Source: Streptomyces sp. CB02056 (lineage in GTDB: Bacteria > Actinomycetota > Actinomycetes > Streptomycetales > Streptomycetaceae). From it: a stretch of 64,000 bases of DNA. The notes under the pieces were generated by a model. The model had not been told where the DNA came from, ran no database searches, and saw only the letters and a list, made by a program, of their open reading frames with translations. The translations under genes were made by a program, and so were the position numbers. Location of the stretch: positions 345,147-409,146 of the forward strand of contig NZ_LIPD01000003.1 in the NCBI RefSeq assembly GCF_001905545.1, written 5' to 3'. Positions 50,786 to 60,721 of the stretch are shown here, one piece after another (the first letter of the stretch is position 1; each line of letters opens with the position of its first letter).

Positions 50786-53218
50786 ATGACCCTCGACATC
50801 TCCAGCGCCCCCATCGCCTCCGACACCACCGACCACGCGCCGCCGGGCGCGGGCCCCCGCATCCGGTGGGCCCAGGACCTCTCCGCGTCCCTCGTGGTCT
50901 TCCTGATCGCCGTGCCGTTCTCCCTCGGCATCGCGCTCGCCACCGGCGCCCCGCTCACCGCCGGCCTGGCCGCCGCGGCCGTGGGCGGCATCGTGGTCGG
51001 GCTGTTCGGCGGCACACCGCTCCAGGTCAGCGGCCCCTCGGCGGCGCTGACGGTGATCACCGCCGGACTGATCGCCCAGTACGGCTGGCGGGCCACCTGC
51101 GCCATCACCGTCGCCGCCGGACTGCTCCAACTCCTGCTCGGCGCACGCCGGGTGGCCCGGACCGCGCTCGCCGTCTCGCCCGCGATCGTGCACGGCATGC
51201 TGGCGGGGGTCGGGATCACCATCGCCATCGCGCAGTTGCACGTCGTCCTCGGCGGCTCGCCGCAGAGCTCCGCGCTCGCCGACATCCTGGCCCTTCCCGG
51301 CCAGTTGGCCGGCCCGCACCCACCCGCGCTGCTGGCCGGCGCGGTGACCGTGGCCGTCCTGGTCGGCTGGCCCCGGCTCGGCCGACTGCCCGGCCGAGCG
51401 GGCGAGTTCGGCGCCCGCCTGGCCAGGGTCCCCGGCCCGCTGGCCGGGGTCGCACTGGCCACCGCCCTCGTGTTCGCCCTGGACCTGCGGCTCGCCCACA
51501 TCGAGCTGCCCGCCTGGCGGCCGCAGGCGCTCCTGCCCGCGCTGCCGCACGGCCCGGTCCTCGGGCTGCTCGCCGCCGTCCTCACCGTCACCGCCGTGGC
51601 CAGCGTGGAGTCGCTGCTGTCCGCCGTCGCGACCGACCGGATGTCCCGCCGCACCGGCGACCTCGACCGCGAACTGCGCGGGCAGGGCCTCGCCAACCTG
51701 GTGAGCGGGCTGGTCGGCGGGCTGCCGGTCGCCGGGGGCGCGGTGCGCAGCACCGCCAACGTGCGGGCCGGTGGCCAGACCAGGTGGGCCTCGGTGCTGC
51801 ACGGCGTCTGGGTGCTGGCCGCCGCGCTGGCGCTGACCGGCGGACTGCGCCGGATCCCCCTGGCCGCGCTCGCCGCGCTGGTGCTGGTGGTCGGGCTGCA
51901 GATGGTGAGCTTCGCGCACATCCGCAAGGTGCACCGGCACCGCGAGTTCCCGGTCTACCTGATCACCGTGCTCGGTGTGGTGGCCGTCGGCGTGCTGTGG
52001 GGCGTCGCGATCGGCGCCGGCACCGCCGTCCTGCTCGCCCTCTACCGGCTGACCCGCGCCCACGTGGACGTGGAGACCGGCCCCGGGGGCTCGGTCACCG
52101 TCCGGACGCACGGCCCGCTCACCTTCACCACCGTGCCCCGGCTCGGTCGGGCACTGGCCGGCATCCCGGCCGGGGCCGAGGTCACCGTGGTCCACGACGG
52201 CTCCTTCCTGGACCACGCCGCGTACGAGACGCTGCACACCTGGCGGGCCGGGCACCAGGAGGCGGGCGGCCTGGTCTCGATGGTGACGCGCCGCCAGGAC
52301 GACGAGGTGCTCGACCCGGACGGCACCGTGCGTGCGGGCAGTTCACCGGGCCCGCACCGCTGCCGGGCCTGGACGCCCTGGGTCGGCCACCACTGCATCG
52401 AGCAGCAGGAGGACCCGCACGGCCGACTGCTGGACGGCGTCCGGGTGTTCCAGCTGCACACCGCCCCGCTGGTCCGGCCGGAACTCGCCCGGCTGGCGCG
52501 CGAGGGGCAGACGCCCTCCCAGCTCTTCCTGACCTGCGCGGACTCCCGGATGGTCACCAGCATGATCACCAACAGCGGTCCGGGGGACCTGTTCACCGTG
52601 CGGAACGTGGGCAACCTGGTGCCGGCCCCGCACGAACCCGGCGCGGCGGACGACTCGGTGGCCGCCGCGGTGCAGTACGCGGTCGAGGTGCTGGAGGTGC
52701 GCTCGATCACGGTCTGCGGCCACTCCGGCTGCGGCGCGATGCAGGCCCTGCTGGACGGCGTGCACGAGCGCCCCGGGCCGCCCACCCCGCTGACCCGCTG
52801 GCTGCGCAACGGCCGCGGCTCGCTGGACCGGCTCCGACGGGTCCCGGCGGAGTTCGCCGCCCGGCCCGCGGTGGACGTCGTGGAGCAGCTCTGCATCACC
52901 AACGTGGTCCAGCAGCTGGACCAGTTGCTGGCCAACCCGGCGGTGGAGCGCCGGGTCGAGGAGGGCACCCTGCGGCTGGTCGGGATGTACTTCGACCTCG
53001 CGACGGCCCAGGCCTACGTCCTCGATCGGGCCGCCGGGACGTTCAGCCCGGTCGAGGCCCGCACCGGGAAGGACGCGAACGGAATCGAACACCACACCGA
53101 GGCCCCCATCGGAACCGGCCCCGATGTCCGGCCGAACACAGCATCGGCCGAACGGGTGAGGGAGGATGATCGGGTTCCGGTCGAGGACGGCGAGGAGGGC
53201 CCCCGGCTGGCCGCCTGA
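50786..53218 (+). CDS. SulP anion transporter fused to beta-carbonic anhydrase
   Basis: An 810-residue fusion. Residues about 30-440 form the SulP membrane domain (DLSASLVVFLIAVPFSLGIALATGAP; GLFGGTPLQVSGPSAALTV), which carries bicarbonate or sulfate. A STAS-like stretch follows (about 430-515). Residues about 530-780 are a beta-carbonic anhydrase with the zinc ligands in TCADSRM (near 583) and VCGHSGCGAM (near 642). Transport of bicarbonate is joined to CO2 interconversion in one chain. GGGAAG precedes the ATG. The last 30 residues are charged and variable. Confidence 0.93.
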   Translation: MTLDISSAPIASDTTDHAPPGAGPRIRWAQDLSASLVVFLIAVPFSLGIALATGAPLTAGLAAAAVGGIVVGLFGGTPLQVSGPSAALTVITAGLIAQYGWRATCAITVAAGLLQLLLGARRVARTALAVSPAIVHGMLAGVGITIAIAQLHVVLGGSPQSSALADILALPGQLAGPHPPALLAGAVTVAVLVGWPRLGRLPGRAGEFGARLARVPGPLAGVALATALVFALDLRLAHIELPAWRPQALLPALPHGPVLGLLAAVLTVTAVASVESLLSAVATDRMSRRTGDLDRELRGQGLANLVSGLVGGLPVAGGAVRSTANVRAGGQTRWASVLHGVWVLAAALALTGGLRRIPLAALAALVLVVGLQMVSFAHIRKVHRHREFPVYLITVLGVVAVGVLWGVAIGAGTAVLLALYRLTRAHVDVETGPGGSVTVRTHGPLTFTTVPRLGRALAGIPAGAEVTVVHDGSFLDHAAYETLHTWRAGHQEAGGLVSMVTRRQDDEVLDPDGTVRAGSSPGPHRCRAWTPWVGHHCIEQQEDPHGRLLDGVRVFQLHTAPLVRPELARLAREGQTPSQLFLTCADSRMVTSMITNSGPGDLFTVRNVGNLVPAPHEPGAADDSVAAAVQYAVEVLEVRSITVCGHSGCGAMQALLDGVHERPGPPTPLTRWLRNGRGSLDRLRRVPAEFAARPAVDVVEQLCITNVVQQLDQLLANPAVERRVEEGTLRLVGMYFDLATAQAYVLDRAAGTFSPVEARTGKDANGIEHHTEAPIGTGPDVRPNTASAERVREDDRVPVEDGEEGPRLAA

Positions 53219-53353
53219 GAGCCGGGTCCGTGTCCCCGCCGGGCGGGCCGGGGCACGGGCCCACCCACCCCCGAACGGCCGTCCGGTCCTCCGCGGCGGA
53301 CCGGACGCGAGGCCGGCCGGTCGCCGGTCGGCCGCCGCCCGGCCGTCGGTCAA

Positions 53354-53365
53354 AGGTCTACACCA
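53354..53365. promoter_or_regulatory. DasR-like site AGGTCTACACCA
   Basis: Ten of twelve bases match TGGTCTAGACCA, the core of the GntR/HutC regulator DasR site (dre). It lies about 118 bases upstream of the acetyl-CoA synthetase start. DasR regulates acetyl-CoA synthetase genes in related actinobacteria, from general knowledge. A TTGTCA at 53381 is a possible -35. Confidence 0.45.
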
Positions 53366-53482
53366 ATTCACAGGAGCCTCTTGTCAACTGCCCCGTTCGC
53401 CTGGTGAGCTGTGCGCTGGGACACACGGGACAATCCCCACGCACGGGATCGCCCCCGATCATGACTCGATGAGGAGTGCGCG

Positions 53483-55441
<1,959 letters not shown>

Positions 55442-55504
55442 GCCCACCCGGGCCGGCGGCCGCTGACCCTCCGGGTCCGCGACGGCTGGCCCACTGAGAC
55501 AACC

Positions 55505-55542
55505 GCTGTGCCCCGGACGGTGATCACCGTCCGGGGCACAGC
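55505..55542 (+). terminator. 38-bp perfect palindrome after acsA
   Basis: GCTGTGCCCCGGACGGTGA joins its exact reverse complement without a loop base. It can form a 17-bp stem with a GATC loop, 64 bases after the stop codon. Confidence 0.85.
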
Positions 55543-55636
55543 CGTTTCGCCATCCGTTTCGCCATCCGTTTCGTCAGCCGTACGACAACCGTCTCGTCGG
55601 CCGTCTCGCCGGTCGTTCCGCCGGTCGTTCCGTCAA
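55542..55636. repeat. Degenerate 12-bp tandem repeat (eight units)
   Basis: Units CCGTTTCGCCAT (twice), CCGTTTCGTCAG, CCGTACGACAA, CCGTCTCGTCGG, CCGTCTCGCCGG, TCGTTCCGCCGG and TCGTTCCGTCAA follow each other. One unit is a base shorter. It sits between the acsA terminator and nhaA. Confidence 0.8.
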
Positions 55637-55896
55637 CCGCCGCTTCCGCACCCGTTCGGGTACAGAGCGGCCGTTCGGGTGCCGGGTCGCTGCTCCTCCG
55701 GAGTGCAGAACCGGCCCGTAGGGCTTAAGTCCTTGGATAGGACAATCCGGATGTCACCCAAACGTCCCGCTAGACTATTAAGGACGCATCAAGATCCCTG
55801 ACGGGAGTCGCGGGCGTCACAGGGCGCGCCGGGAAGTCTGGTCGGCAACTGCACCACCCGTGCATCCGTTGCCGCTCCCAGCCCCAGGAGGTCCCC
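55637..55896 (+). promoter_or_regulatory. nhaA leader and promoter region
   Basis: The 455-base gap between acsA and nhaA holds the terminator, the 12-bp repeats and this stretch. TAGACT at 55771-55776, within an AT-rich TAGACTATTAAGG, is the best -10 candidate; a fitting -35 is not seen. The leader is about 115 bases. Confidence 0.35.
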
Positions 55897-57303
55897 GTGA
55901 CCGACCAGCCGCCCGTCCATGAGCCGACGAACCGCCGCCGGCAGTTCCTCGGCCGGCTGTCACTGCCCGAGCGCACCTTCATCACCGACGCCCTGCGCAC
56001 CGAGACGGTCGGCGGCATGCTGCTGCTGGGCGCCGCCGTCATCGCGCTGATCTGGGCCAACGTCTGGCCGCAGGCCTACCAGAGCGTGCTCGACTACACC
56101 GTCGGCCCCTCCGCCCCGCTCCACCTCGACCTCTCCCTGGCCACCTGGGCCAAGGACGGCCTGCTGACGATCTTCTTCTTCGTCGCCGGGATCGAGCTCA
56201 AGCGCGAGTTCGTCGCGGGTGAGCTGCGCACGCCCAGTGCCGCGCTGCTGCCCGTGGTCGCCGCCGTCTGCGGGGTGGCGCTGCCCGCGATCCTCTTCGC
56301 CCTGGTGAACTCCGGCCCCGGCGGGCACCCCGGCGGCTGGGCGATCCCGACCGCCACCGACATCGCCTTCGCGCTCGGCGTGCTGGCCGTGGTCGGCAGC
56401 CACCTGCCGTCCGCGCTGCGCGCCTTCCTGCTCACCCTGGCGGTCGTCGACGACCTGATCGCGATCCTGATCATCGCGATCTTCTACAGCCACGGCATCA
56501 AGTTCTGGGCGCTCGGCCTCGCCTTCGCCGGGCTGGTGCTGTTCTGGTTCCTGCACCGGCGCGGTGTCCACGGCTGGTACCTCTTCGTGCCGCTGGCCGT
56601 CGTGAACTGGGCGCTGATGCACGAGAGCGGCATCCACGCCACGGTGGCGGGCGTCGCGATGGGCCTGATGCTGCGCTGCCACCGGGAGGGCGACGAGCAG
56701 CACTCCCCCGGCGAGCACATCGAGCACCTGGTCCGCCCGTTCTCGGCCGGCCTGGCCGTCCCGGTGTTCGCCCTGTTCTCGGCCGGCGTGGCCGTCTCCG
56801 GTCCGAAGCTGCGCGAGGTGTTCACCCAGGCCGCACCGCTCGGCATCGTGATCGGTCTGCTGGTCGGCAAGTCGGTGGGCGTGCTGGGCGGCGCCTGGCT
56901 GACCGCCCGGTTCACCAGGGCCGAGCTGAACCCGCGGCTCAAGTGGGCCGACATGGTCGCGGTCTCGGTGCTCGCGGGCATAGGTTTCACCGTCTCGCTG
57001 CTGATCAGCGAACTGGCCTTCCCGGACGACCCGGCGCTCGCCGCCCGGGCCAAGACGGCCGTGCTGGTCGGCTCGGTGCTCGCCGCGGCGGTCGCCACAA
57101 TCCTGCTGAAGCTGCGCAACCGGCACTACCGCGAGCTGTGCGAGGAGGAGGACCGGGACCTGGACGGGGACGGTGTCCCGGACGTCTACCAGGAGGACGA
57201 CCCGGCCTGGCGGGCACGGGTCGGCGAGGCGGCCCGCCCGACGACCGACGAGGGGCAGGACCCCTCCCCCGGCCCCCGGGACCGGCCCGGCCAGCCCGGC
57301 TGA
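55897..57303 (+). CDS. nhaA: Na+/H+ antiporter NhaA
   Basis: The protein exchanges Na+ for H+ across the membrane and controls pH and sodium. The 468 residues have about twelve helices; GIELKREFVAGELR and the conserved aspartate pair in LAVVDDLIAILIIAIFYS (about residues 184-185) are the NhaA ion site. A charged tail of about 60 residues (EEEDRDLDGDGVPDVYQED) is an actinobacterial extension. GTG start with AGGAGG. Confidence 0.95.
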   Translation: MTDQPPVHEPTNRRRQFLGRLSLPERTFITDALRTETVGGMLLLGAAVIALIWANVWPQAYQSVLDYTVGPSAPLHLDLSLATWAKDGLLTIFFFVAGIELKREFVAGELRTPSAALLPVVAAVCGVALPAILFALVNSGPGGHPGGWAIPTATDIAFALGVLAVVGSHLPSALRAFLLTLAVVDDLIAILIIAIFYSHGIKFWALGLAFAGLVLFWFLHRRGVHGWYLFVPLAVVNWALMHESGIHATVAGVAMGLMLRCHREGDEQHSPGEHIEHLVRPFSAGLAVPVFALFSAGVAVSGPKLREVFTQAAPLGIVIGLLVGKSVGVLGGAWLTARFTRAELNPRLKWADMVAVSVLAGIGFTVSLLISELAFPDDPALAARAKTAVLVGSVLAAAVATILLKLRNRHYRELCEEEDRDLDGDGVPDVYQEDDPAWRARVGEAARPTTDEGQDPSPGPRDRPGQPG

Positions 57304-57552
57304 GGCACCTGGGAGCCCCCTGGAGAACCCCTCCGGAAAAGCGCCCCGCAAACCCCTCCGGGAGGCCTCCGGAGCGCCCCGGCCGCCGGGACACGTCCCT
57401 CCGGCGGGGCCCCGGAGTGGTGTCCGACTGACCGGTAGGGGCATGATTCTGAGCTGTCGACAACCCACAGACGCCTCCGGACCCCCCACCGGCCCCCGGA
57501 ACCGCACACCCGCGGCGGCGTCACGCCGTACAGCCGCAGAGGAGAACCGCTG

Positions 57553-58029
57553 ATGCCCGCAGGAGCCGCAGACCCGTCCAGCAACGGCCGGGCGCCCTAC
57601 GAGGGCGAGCGTTCGGTGGGGCAGCTGTTCGCGGCGGCCACCGCCGACCTGTCCGCGCTGGTCCACGACGAGATCGCGCTCGCCAAGTCCGAGATCCGGG
57701 CGGACGTCAAGCGCGGCGTCTCGGGCGGCGTCTCGCTGATCGTCGCCGGCGTGGTGGCGCTGTTCTCCATCCCGATGCTGAGCGCCGCGGCGGCCTTCGG
57801 CATCCACGCGCTGGGCCTGTCGCTGGGCTGGTCCTTCCTGATCGTGGCGGGCGCCTACCTGCTGCTCGCGGTGCTGCTCGGGATGCTGGCCTGGCGCTCG
57901 TTCAAGAAGATCGAGAAGCCGGTGCGCACCATCGAGGGCGCCCAGAAGACCGCCGACGTGCTGAAGAACGCCCGGCCGCGCCCGGCCACCCAGGAGGAGA
58001 TCGACCGGGCCTTCGGCCGCATCCCGTAA
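57553..58029 (+). CDS. Phage holin family protein (Actinobacterial Holin-X type)
   Basis: A 158-residue membrane protein. An amphipathic N-terminal helix (SVGQLFAAATADLSALVHDEIALAKSEIRADVKRG) is followed by two helices (SLIVAGVVALFSIPMLSAAAAFG and WSFLIVAGAYLLLAVLLGMLAW) and a basic tail. This is the Holin-X superfamily III layout (PF07332). It is widespread in actinobacterial chromosomes with no phage genes nearby, so it is not evidence for a prophage. ATG with GAGGAG. Four 14-bp repeats begin at its stop codon. Confidence 0.85.
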   Translation: MPAGAADPSSNGRAPYEGERSVGQLFAAATADLSALVHDEIALAKSEIRADVKRGVSGGVSLIVAGVVALFSIPMLSAAAAFGIHALGLSLGWSFLIVAGAYLLLAVLLGMLAWRSFKKIEKPVRTIEGAQKTADVLKNARPRPATQEEIDRAFGRIP

Positions 58030-58084
58030 ACCGGCGTCCCACAACCGGCACCCGGTAACCGGCGCCCCATAACCGGCGCCCCGT
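58029..58084. repeat. Four 14-bp tandem repeats after the Holin-X gene
   Basis: AACCGGCGTCCCAC, AACCGGCACCCGGT, AACCGGCGCCCCAT and AACCGGCGCCCCGT follow without gaps from the stop codon. Three share the palindrome-rich AACCGGCG core. Confidence 0.75.
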
Positions 58085-58239
58085 CACCGACCAGGCGCCG
58101 CCGGGGCTGCGGCAGGACGACGCCAGGGCAGCAGCAGGGCAACGGCAGGAGGCGGACGGCGCCGCGTCGACGGGCGCCGGACCGGCCGACAACGAGTGCC
58201 GGGCACGTGTCCGACGCGCGGATGTGACACGCTCTCGGT

Positions 58240-59322
58240 ATGCCGCTTGACCAGACGCCCGTGCCCGCGCAGCCGTCCGCCGACTCCGGCCCCGACTCCG
58301 GTCCTGACTCCGGCGCCGGGCTCACTCCCGAAGGCCCCGGCGGCCCCGGCGCCGCCTCCGAGGACACCGGCCCCGAGGACAACAGTCCGCTCTCCGCCGG
58401 GACCTCGGCGGAGAGCGGCGAGGCCTGGAACGTCCGGCAGCCCGGCCCGTGGACGCACCGCGACCTCGCGGCCAACGGCGCCCGCTTCCACATCGCCGAG
58501 CTGGGCTCCGGCCCGCTGGTGCTGCTGGTGCACGGCTGGCCCGAGTACTGGTGGGCCTGGCGCCACCAGCTGACCGCGCTCGCCGAGGCCGGCTACCGGG
58601 CGGTGGCGCTCGACCTGCGCGGCATAGGCGGCAGCGACCGCACCCCGCGGGGGTACGACCCGGGCAACCTCGCCCTGGACATCACCGGGGTGATCCGCTC
58701 GCTCGGCGAGCGCCGGGCGCACCTGGTCGGGCACGCCTCCGGCGGCACCCTGGCCTGGGTGGCGGCGGTGATGCGGCCGTCCGTCATCCAGAGCCTCACC
58801 GTGGTCTCCGCCGCGCACCCGCGGGACCTGCGCCGCGCGCTGCTGACCGACCGCCGGCAGTTCGCCGCCTTCGACCACGTGCTGGGCTTCCAGCGGCCGT
58901 GGATACCGGAACGCCGCCTGGTGGCCGACGACGCCGAGCTGGTCGGCCGCTACCTGACCTCCTGGACCGGTCCGAACGGCCTGGACGAGGCCGCGCTGCA
59001 CGCGTACCGGCAGGCGATCCAGATCCCCAGCACCGCCCACTGCTCGATCGAGCCGTACCGCTGGCTGCTGCGCTCGATGGCCCGGCCGGACGGCATCCAG
59101 TTCGCCCGGCGGATGAAGAAGCCGATCACCGCGCCGACCCTGCACGTCCAGGGCGCCGCGGACCCGGTGCTGCTGTCGCACACCGCGCTCGGCGGCGGCG
59201 AGTACGTCGCGGCGCCGTACCGCTGGCGGCTGCTGCCGGGGGTCGGGCACTTCCCGCACGAGGAGGCGCCGGAGGAGTTCACCGCCGAGCTGCTGGACTG
59301 GATCGGCCGCCACAAGGAGTGA
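58240..59322 (+). CDS. Alpha/beta hydrolase, epoxide hydrolase-like, nucleophile missing
   Basis: A 360-residue alpha/beta-hydrolase-fold protein; residues 1-60 are a Gly/Ser/Asp-rich disordered leader. The oxyanion region is VLLVHGWPEYWWAWRHQL, typical of epoxide hydrolases. The nucleophile elbow, normally G-H-D-x-G or G-H-S-x-G, reads G-H-A166-S167-G-G, so the catalytic residue is Ala. The late His (GVGHFPHEEAPEEF) and the Asp (GAADPVLL) remain. It may be inactive or use Ser167. The next hairpin ends the transcript. Confidence 0.85.
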   Translation: MPLDQTPVPAQPSADSGPDSGPDSGAGLTPEGPGGPGAASEDTGPEDNSPLSAGTSAESGEAWNVRQPGPWTHRDLAANGARFHIAELGSGPLVLLVHGWPEYWWAWRHQLTALAEAGYRAVALDLRGIGGSDRTPRGYDPGNLALDITGVIRSLGERRAHLVGHASGGTLAWVAAVMRPSVIQSLTVVSAAHPRDLRRALLTDRRQFAAFDHVLGFQRPWIPERRLVADDAELVGRYLTSWTGPNGLDEAALHAYRQAIQIPSTAHCSIEPYRWLLRSMARPDGIQFARRMKKPITAPTLHVQGAADPVLLSHTALGGGEYVAAPYRWRLLPGVGHFPHEEAPEEFTAELLDWIGRHKE

Positions 59323-59331
59323 CCCGGCACG

Positions 59332-59407
59332 GTCCCGCCCGGTGCGGCCGCACGAACCGGGGGCACGACCGTACGGAACCGGGGGCACGGCCGCACCGGG
59401 CGGGGAC
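59332..59407 (+). terminator. 19-bp stem with large loop after the hydrolase
   Basis: GTCCC-GCCCGGTGCGGCCG pairs with CGGCCGCACCGGGC-GGGGAC with one bulged base. The 37-base loop contains the direct repeat GAACCGGGGGCACG (59354 and 59376). Confidence 0.6.
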
Positions 59408-59544
59408 GCGGCCGTACGTGCGGTCCACGGGACGGGCTCTCGGCCCCAACTCCCCTATCTTTACGCTCATATGACAACCGCATAGGCCAATTTCGGCGAG
59501 GCCCGGGCGGTTACCTCCACCGGCCCAGGGGCATCCCTTCCGGT

Positions 59545-59754
59545 ATGAGTTGGATGCCCGAAAGCGGCGGCGCCCCGCGCGGCCGACGTCACAACAGCCC
59601 CCAGCGCTCCGCCCACCGGCCCGACCGGGCGGACGACCTCGGTTTCGACGGCCCCGACGGCCGTCAGCGCACGGAGCGGCGGCAGCTCGGCATCCCCCGC
59701 ATCCTCGGCCGGCGCGCCCGCTGGGTGGGCGCACGACTGCGGCGCGAGACCTGA
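59545..59754 (+). CDS. Small basic hypothetical protein
   Basis: A 69-residue Arg-rich protein (GRRARWVGARLRRET at the end). Third codon positions are nearly all G or C, which supports coding, but there is no ribosome binding site and no known family. An AT-rich stretch (about 59453-59500) upstream could be its promoter. It lies between the hydrolase and a leftward gene. Confidence 0.45.
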   Translation: MSWMPESGGAPRGRRHNSPQRSAHRPDRADDLGFDGPDGRQRTERRQLGIPRILGRRARWVGARLRRET

Positions 59755-59866
59755 GGCCTCGCGCCGCGTCCACCGTCGGCCGGTGCGCCGGGCGCCGGAA
59801 GCGCCCGGCGGGCCCGGCGGGCCCGACAGGCCCGTTCAGTTCACCGTCGTCACAGACACCGTCGCC

Positions 59867-60568
59867 TCAGTTCACGATCGTCGGCGACAGCGCGGTGAAC
59901 CAGAGCAGGACGAAGGTCGCCACCGACATGATCGGCACCAGCACCTTGGTCTCGACGCTGTTGCCGCTGCGCTTGATCAGCACGACCTCGTAGCGCTCCT
60001 TGTGCGGCCAGAGCAGCGGCGCGCCCTTCTTGGTCAGGCAGTCGCCGAGCAGGTGCGCCAGCGTGCCCAGGGCCACCGCGTACGGCAGCCAGCCGGGCGA
60101 GTTGGGCATCCAGGTGTTCATCCCGAAGGTGCCGAGCGCGGCCAGGCCGATGACGGTGATCCACGCCTCCGGGCCGTCGCCCGGCGGGCAGAGCCGCAGC
60201 GCCCGGATGGCGAGCGCCAGCAGGAAGAAGGTCAGCCCGAGGGTGAAGTAGCGGCCCAGGTACGTGACCCCGGCCCAGGTGCCGGCGCCCATCAGCGCGA
60301 CGAACAGCAGCGAGTGGGTGGCGTGCCGGTGGCCGCCGGAGATCCAGGCCACGAAGCGGCAGAGCATCTTGGAGACCGGACCGAGGAAGTTGGCGATCGA
60401 GCCGTCGTGGTGGTCGAGGTCCGGCAGCAGGGCCGCGCCCGCGCACAGCACCGTGCCCATCAGTATGTCCGCGGGCTGCAGGGTGGTGTGCAGCAGCAGC
60501 GGGGGCAGGAAGGGGGCCGAGGCCGCGTACAGCATCGCCCCGCTCACCGCGTGCGAGTGACCCATCAT
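59867..60568 (-). CDS. YdjM-type membrane-bound metal-dependent hydrolase
   Basis: A 233-residue membrane protein of the PF04307 family. The metal-binding histidines and aspartates are MGHSHAVSG, LLPDLDHHDGS and HRHATHSLL, together with about five helices and a last conserved stretch AHLLGDCLTKKG. In E. coli YdjM is induced by LexA, but no SOS box is seen here. ATG at 60568 or 60565; an AGGAGG lies a little far (13 bases) upstream. Confidence 0.85.
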   Translation of the reverse strand: MMGHSHAVSGAMLYAASAPFLPPLLLHTTLQPADILMGTVLCAGAALLPDLDHHDGSIANFLGPVSKMLCRFVAWISGGHRHATHSLLFVALMGAGTWAGVTYLGRYFTLGLTFFLLALAIRALRLCPPGDGPEAWITVIGLAALGTFGMNTWMPNSPGWLPYAVALGTLAHLLGDCLTKKGAPLLWPHKERYEVVLIKRSGNSVETKVLVPIMSVATFVLLWFTALSPTIVN

Positions 60569-60721
60569 CGGACTGCCACGACCTCCTGTCGGGCCCACCC
60601 CGGGACGGCGCCCGGTTGAGCCGAACGGGTGAGCGCGGCCGAGGCTACCAGGGCCGTCTGACGGAGCGACGGATATCGGCCGCTCCGGCCCGGCGCGACT
60701 CCCCCGGGCTCCGGCCCCCGG

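Noticed and set aside
50866..53169. Long frame in another phase within the SulP/carbonic anhydrase gene
   Set aside because: Arg/Ala/Gly-rich shadow; the true frame has all motifs of both domains.
55542..55636. CRISPR array
   Set aside because: The units are contiguous 12-mers with no spacers and no cas genes.
57553..58029. Sign of a prophage from a holin-family protein
   Set aside because: The family is the chromosomal Holin-X type and no other phage genes, attachment sites or integrase are nearby.
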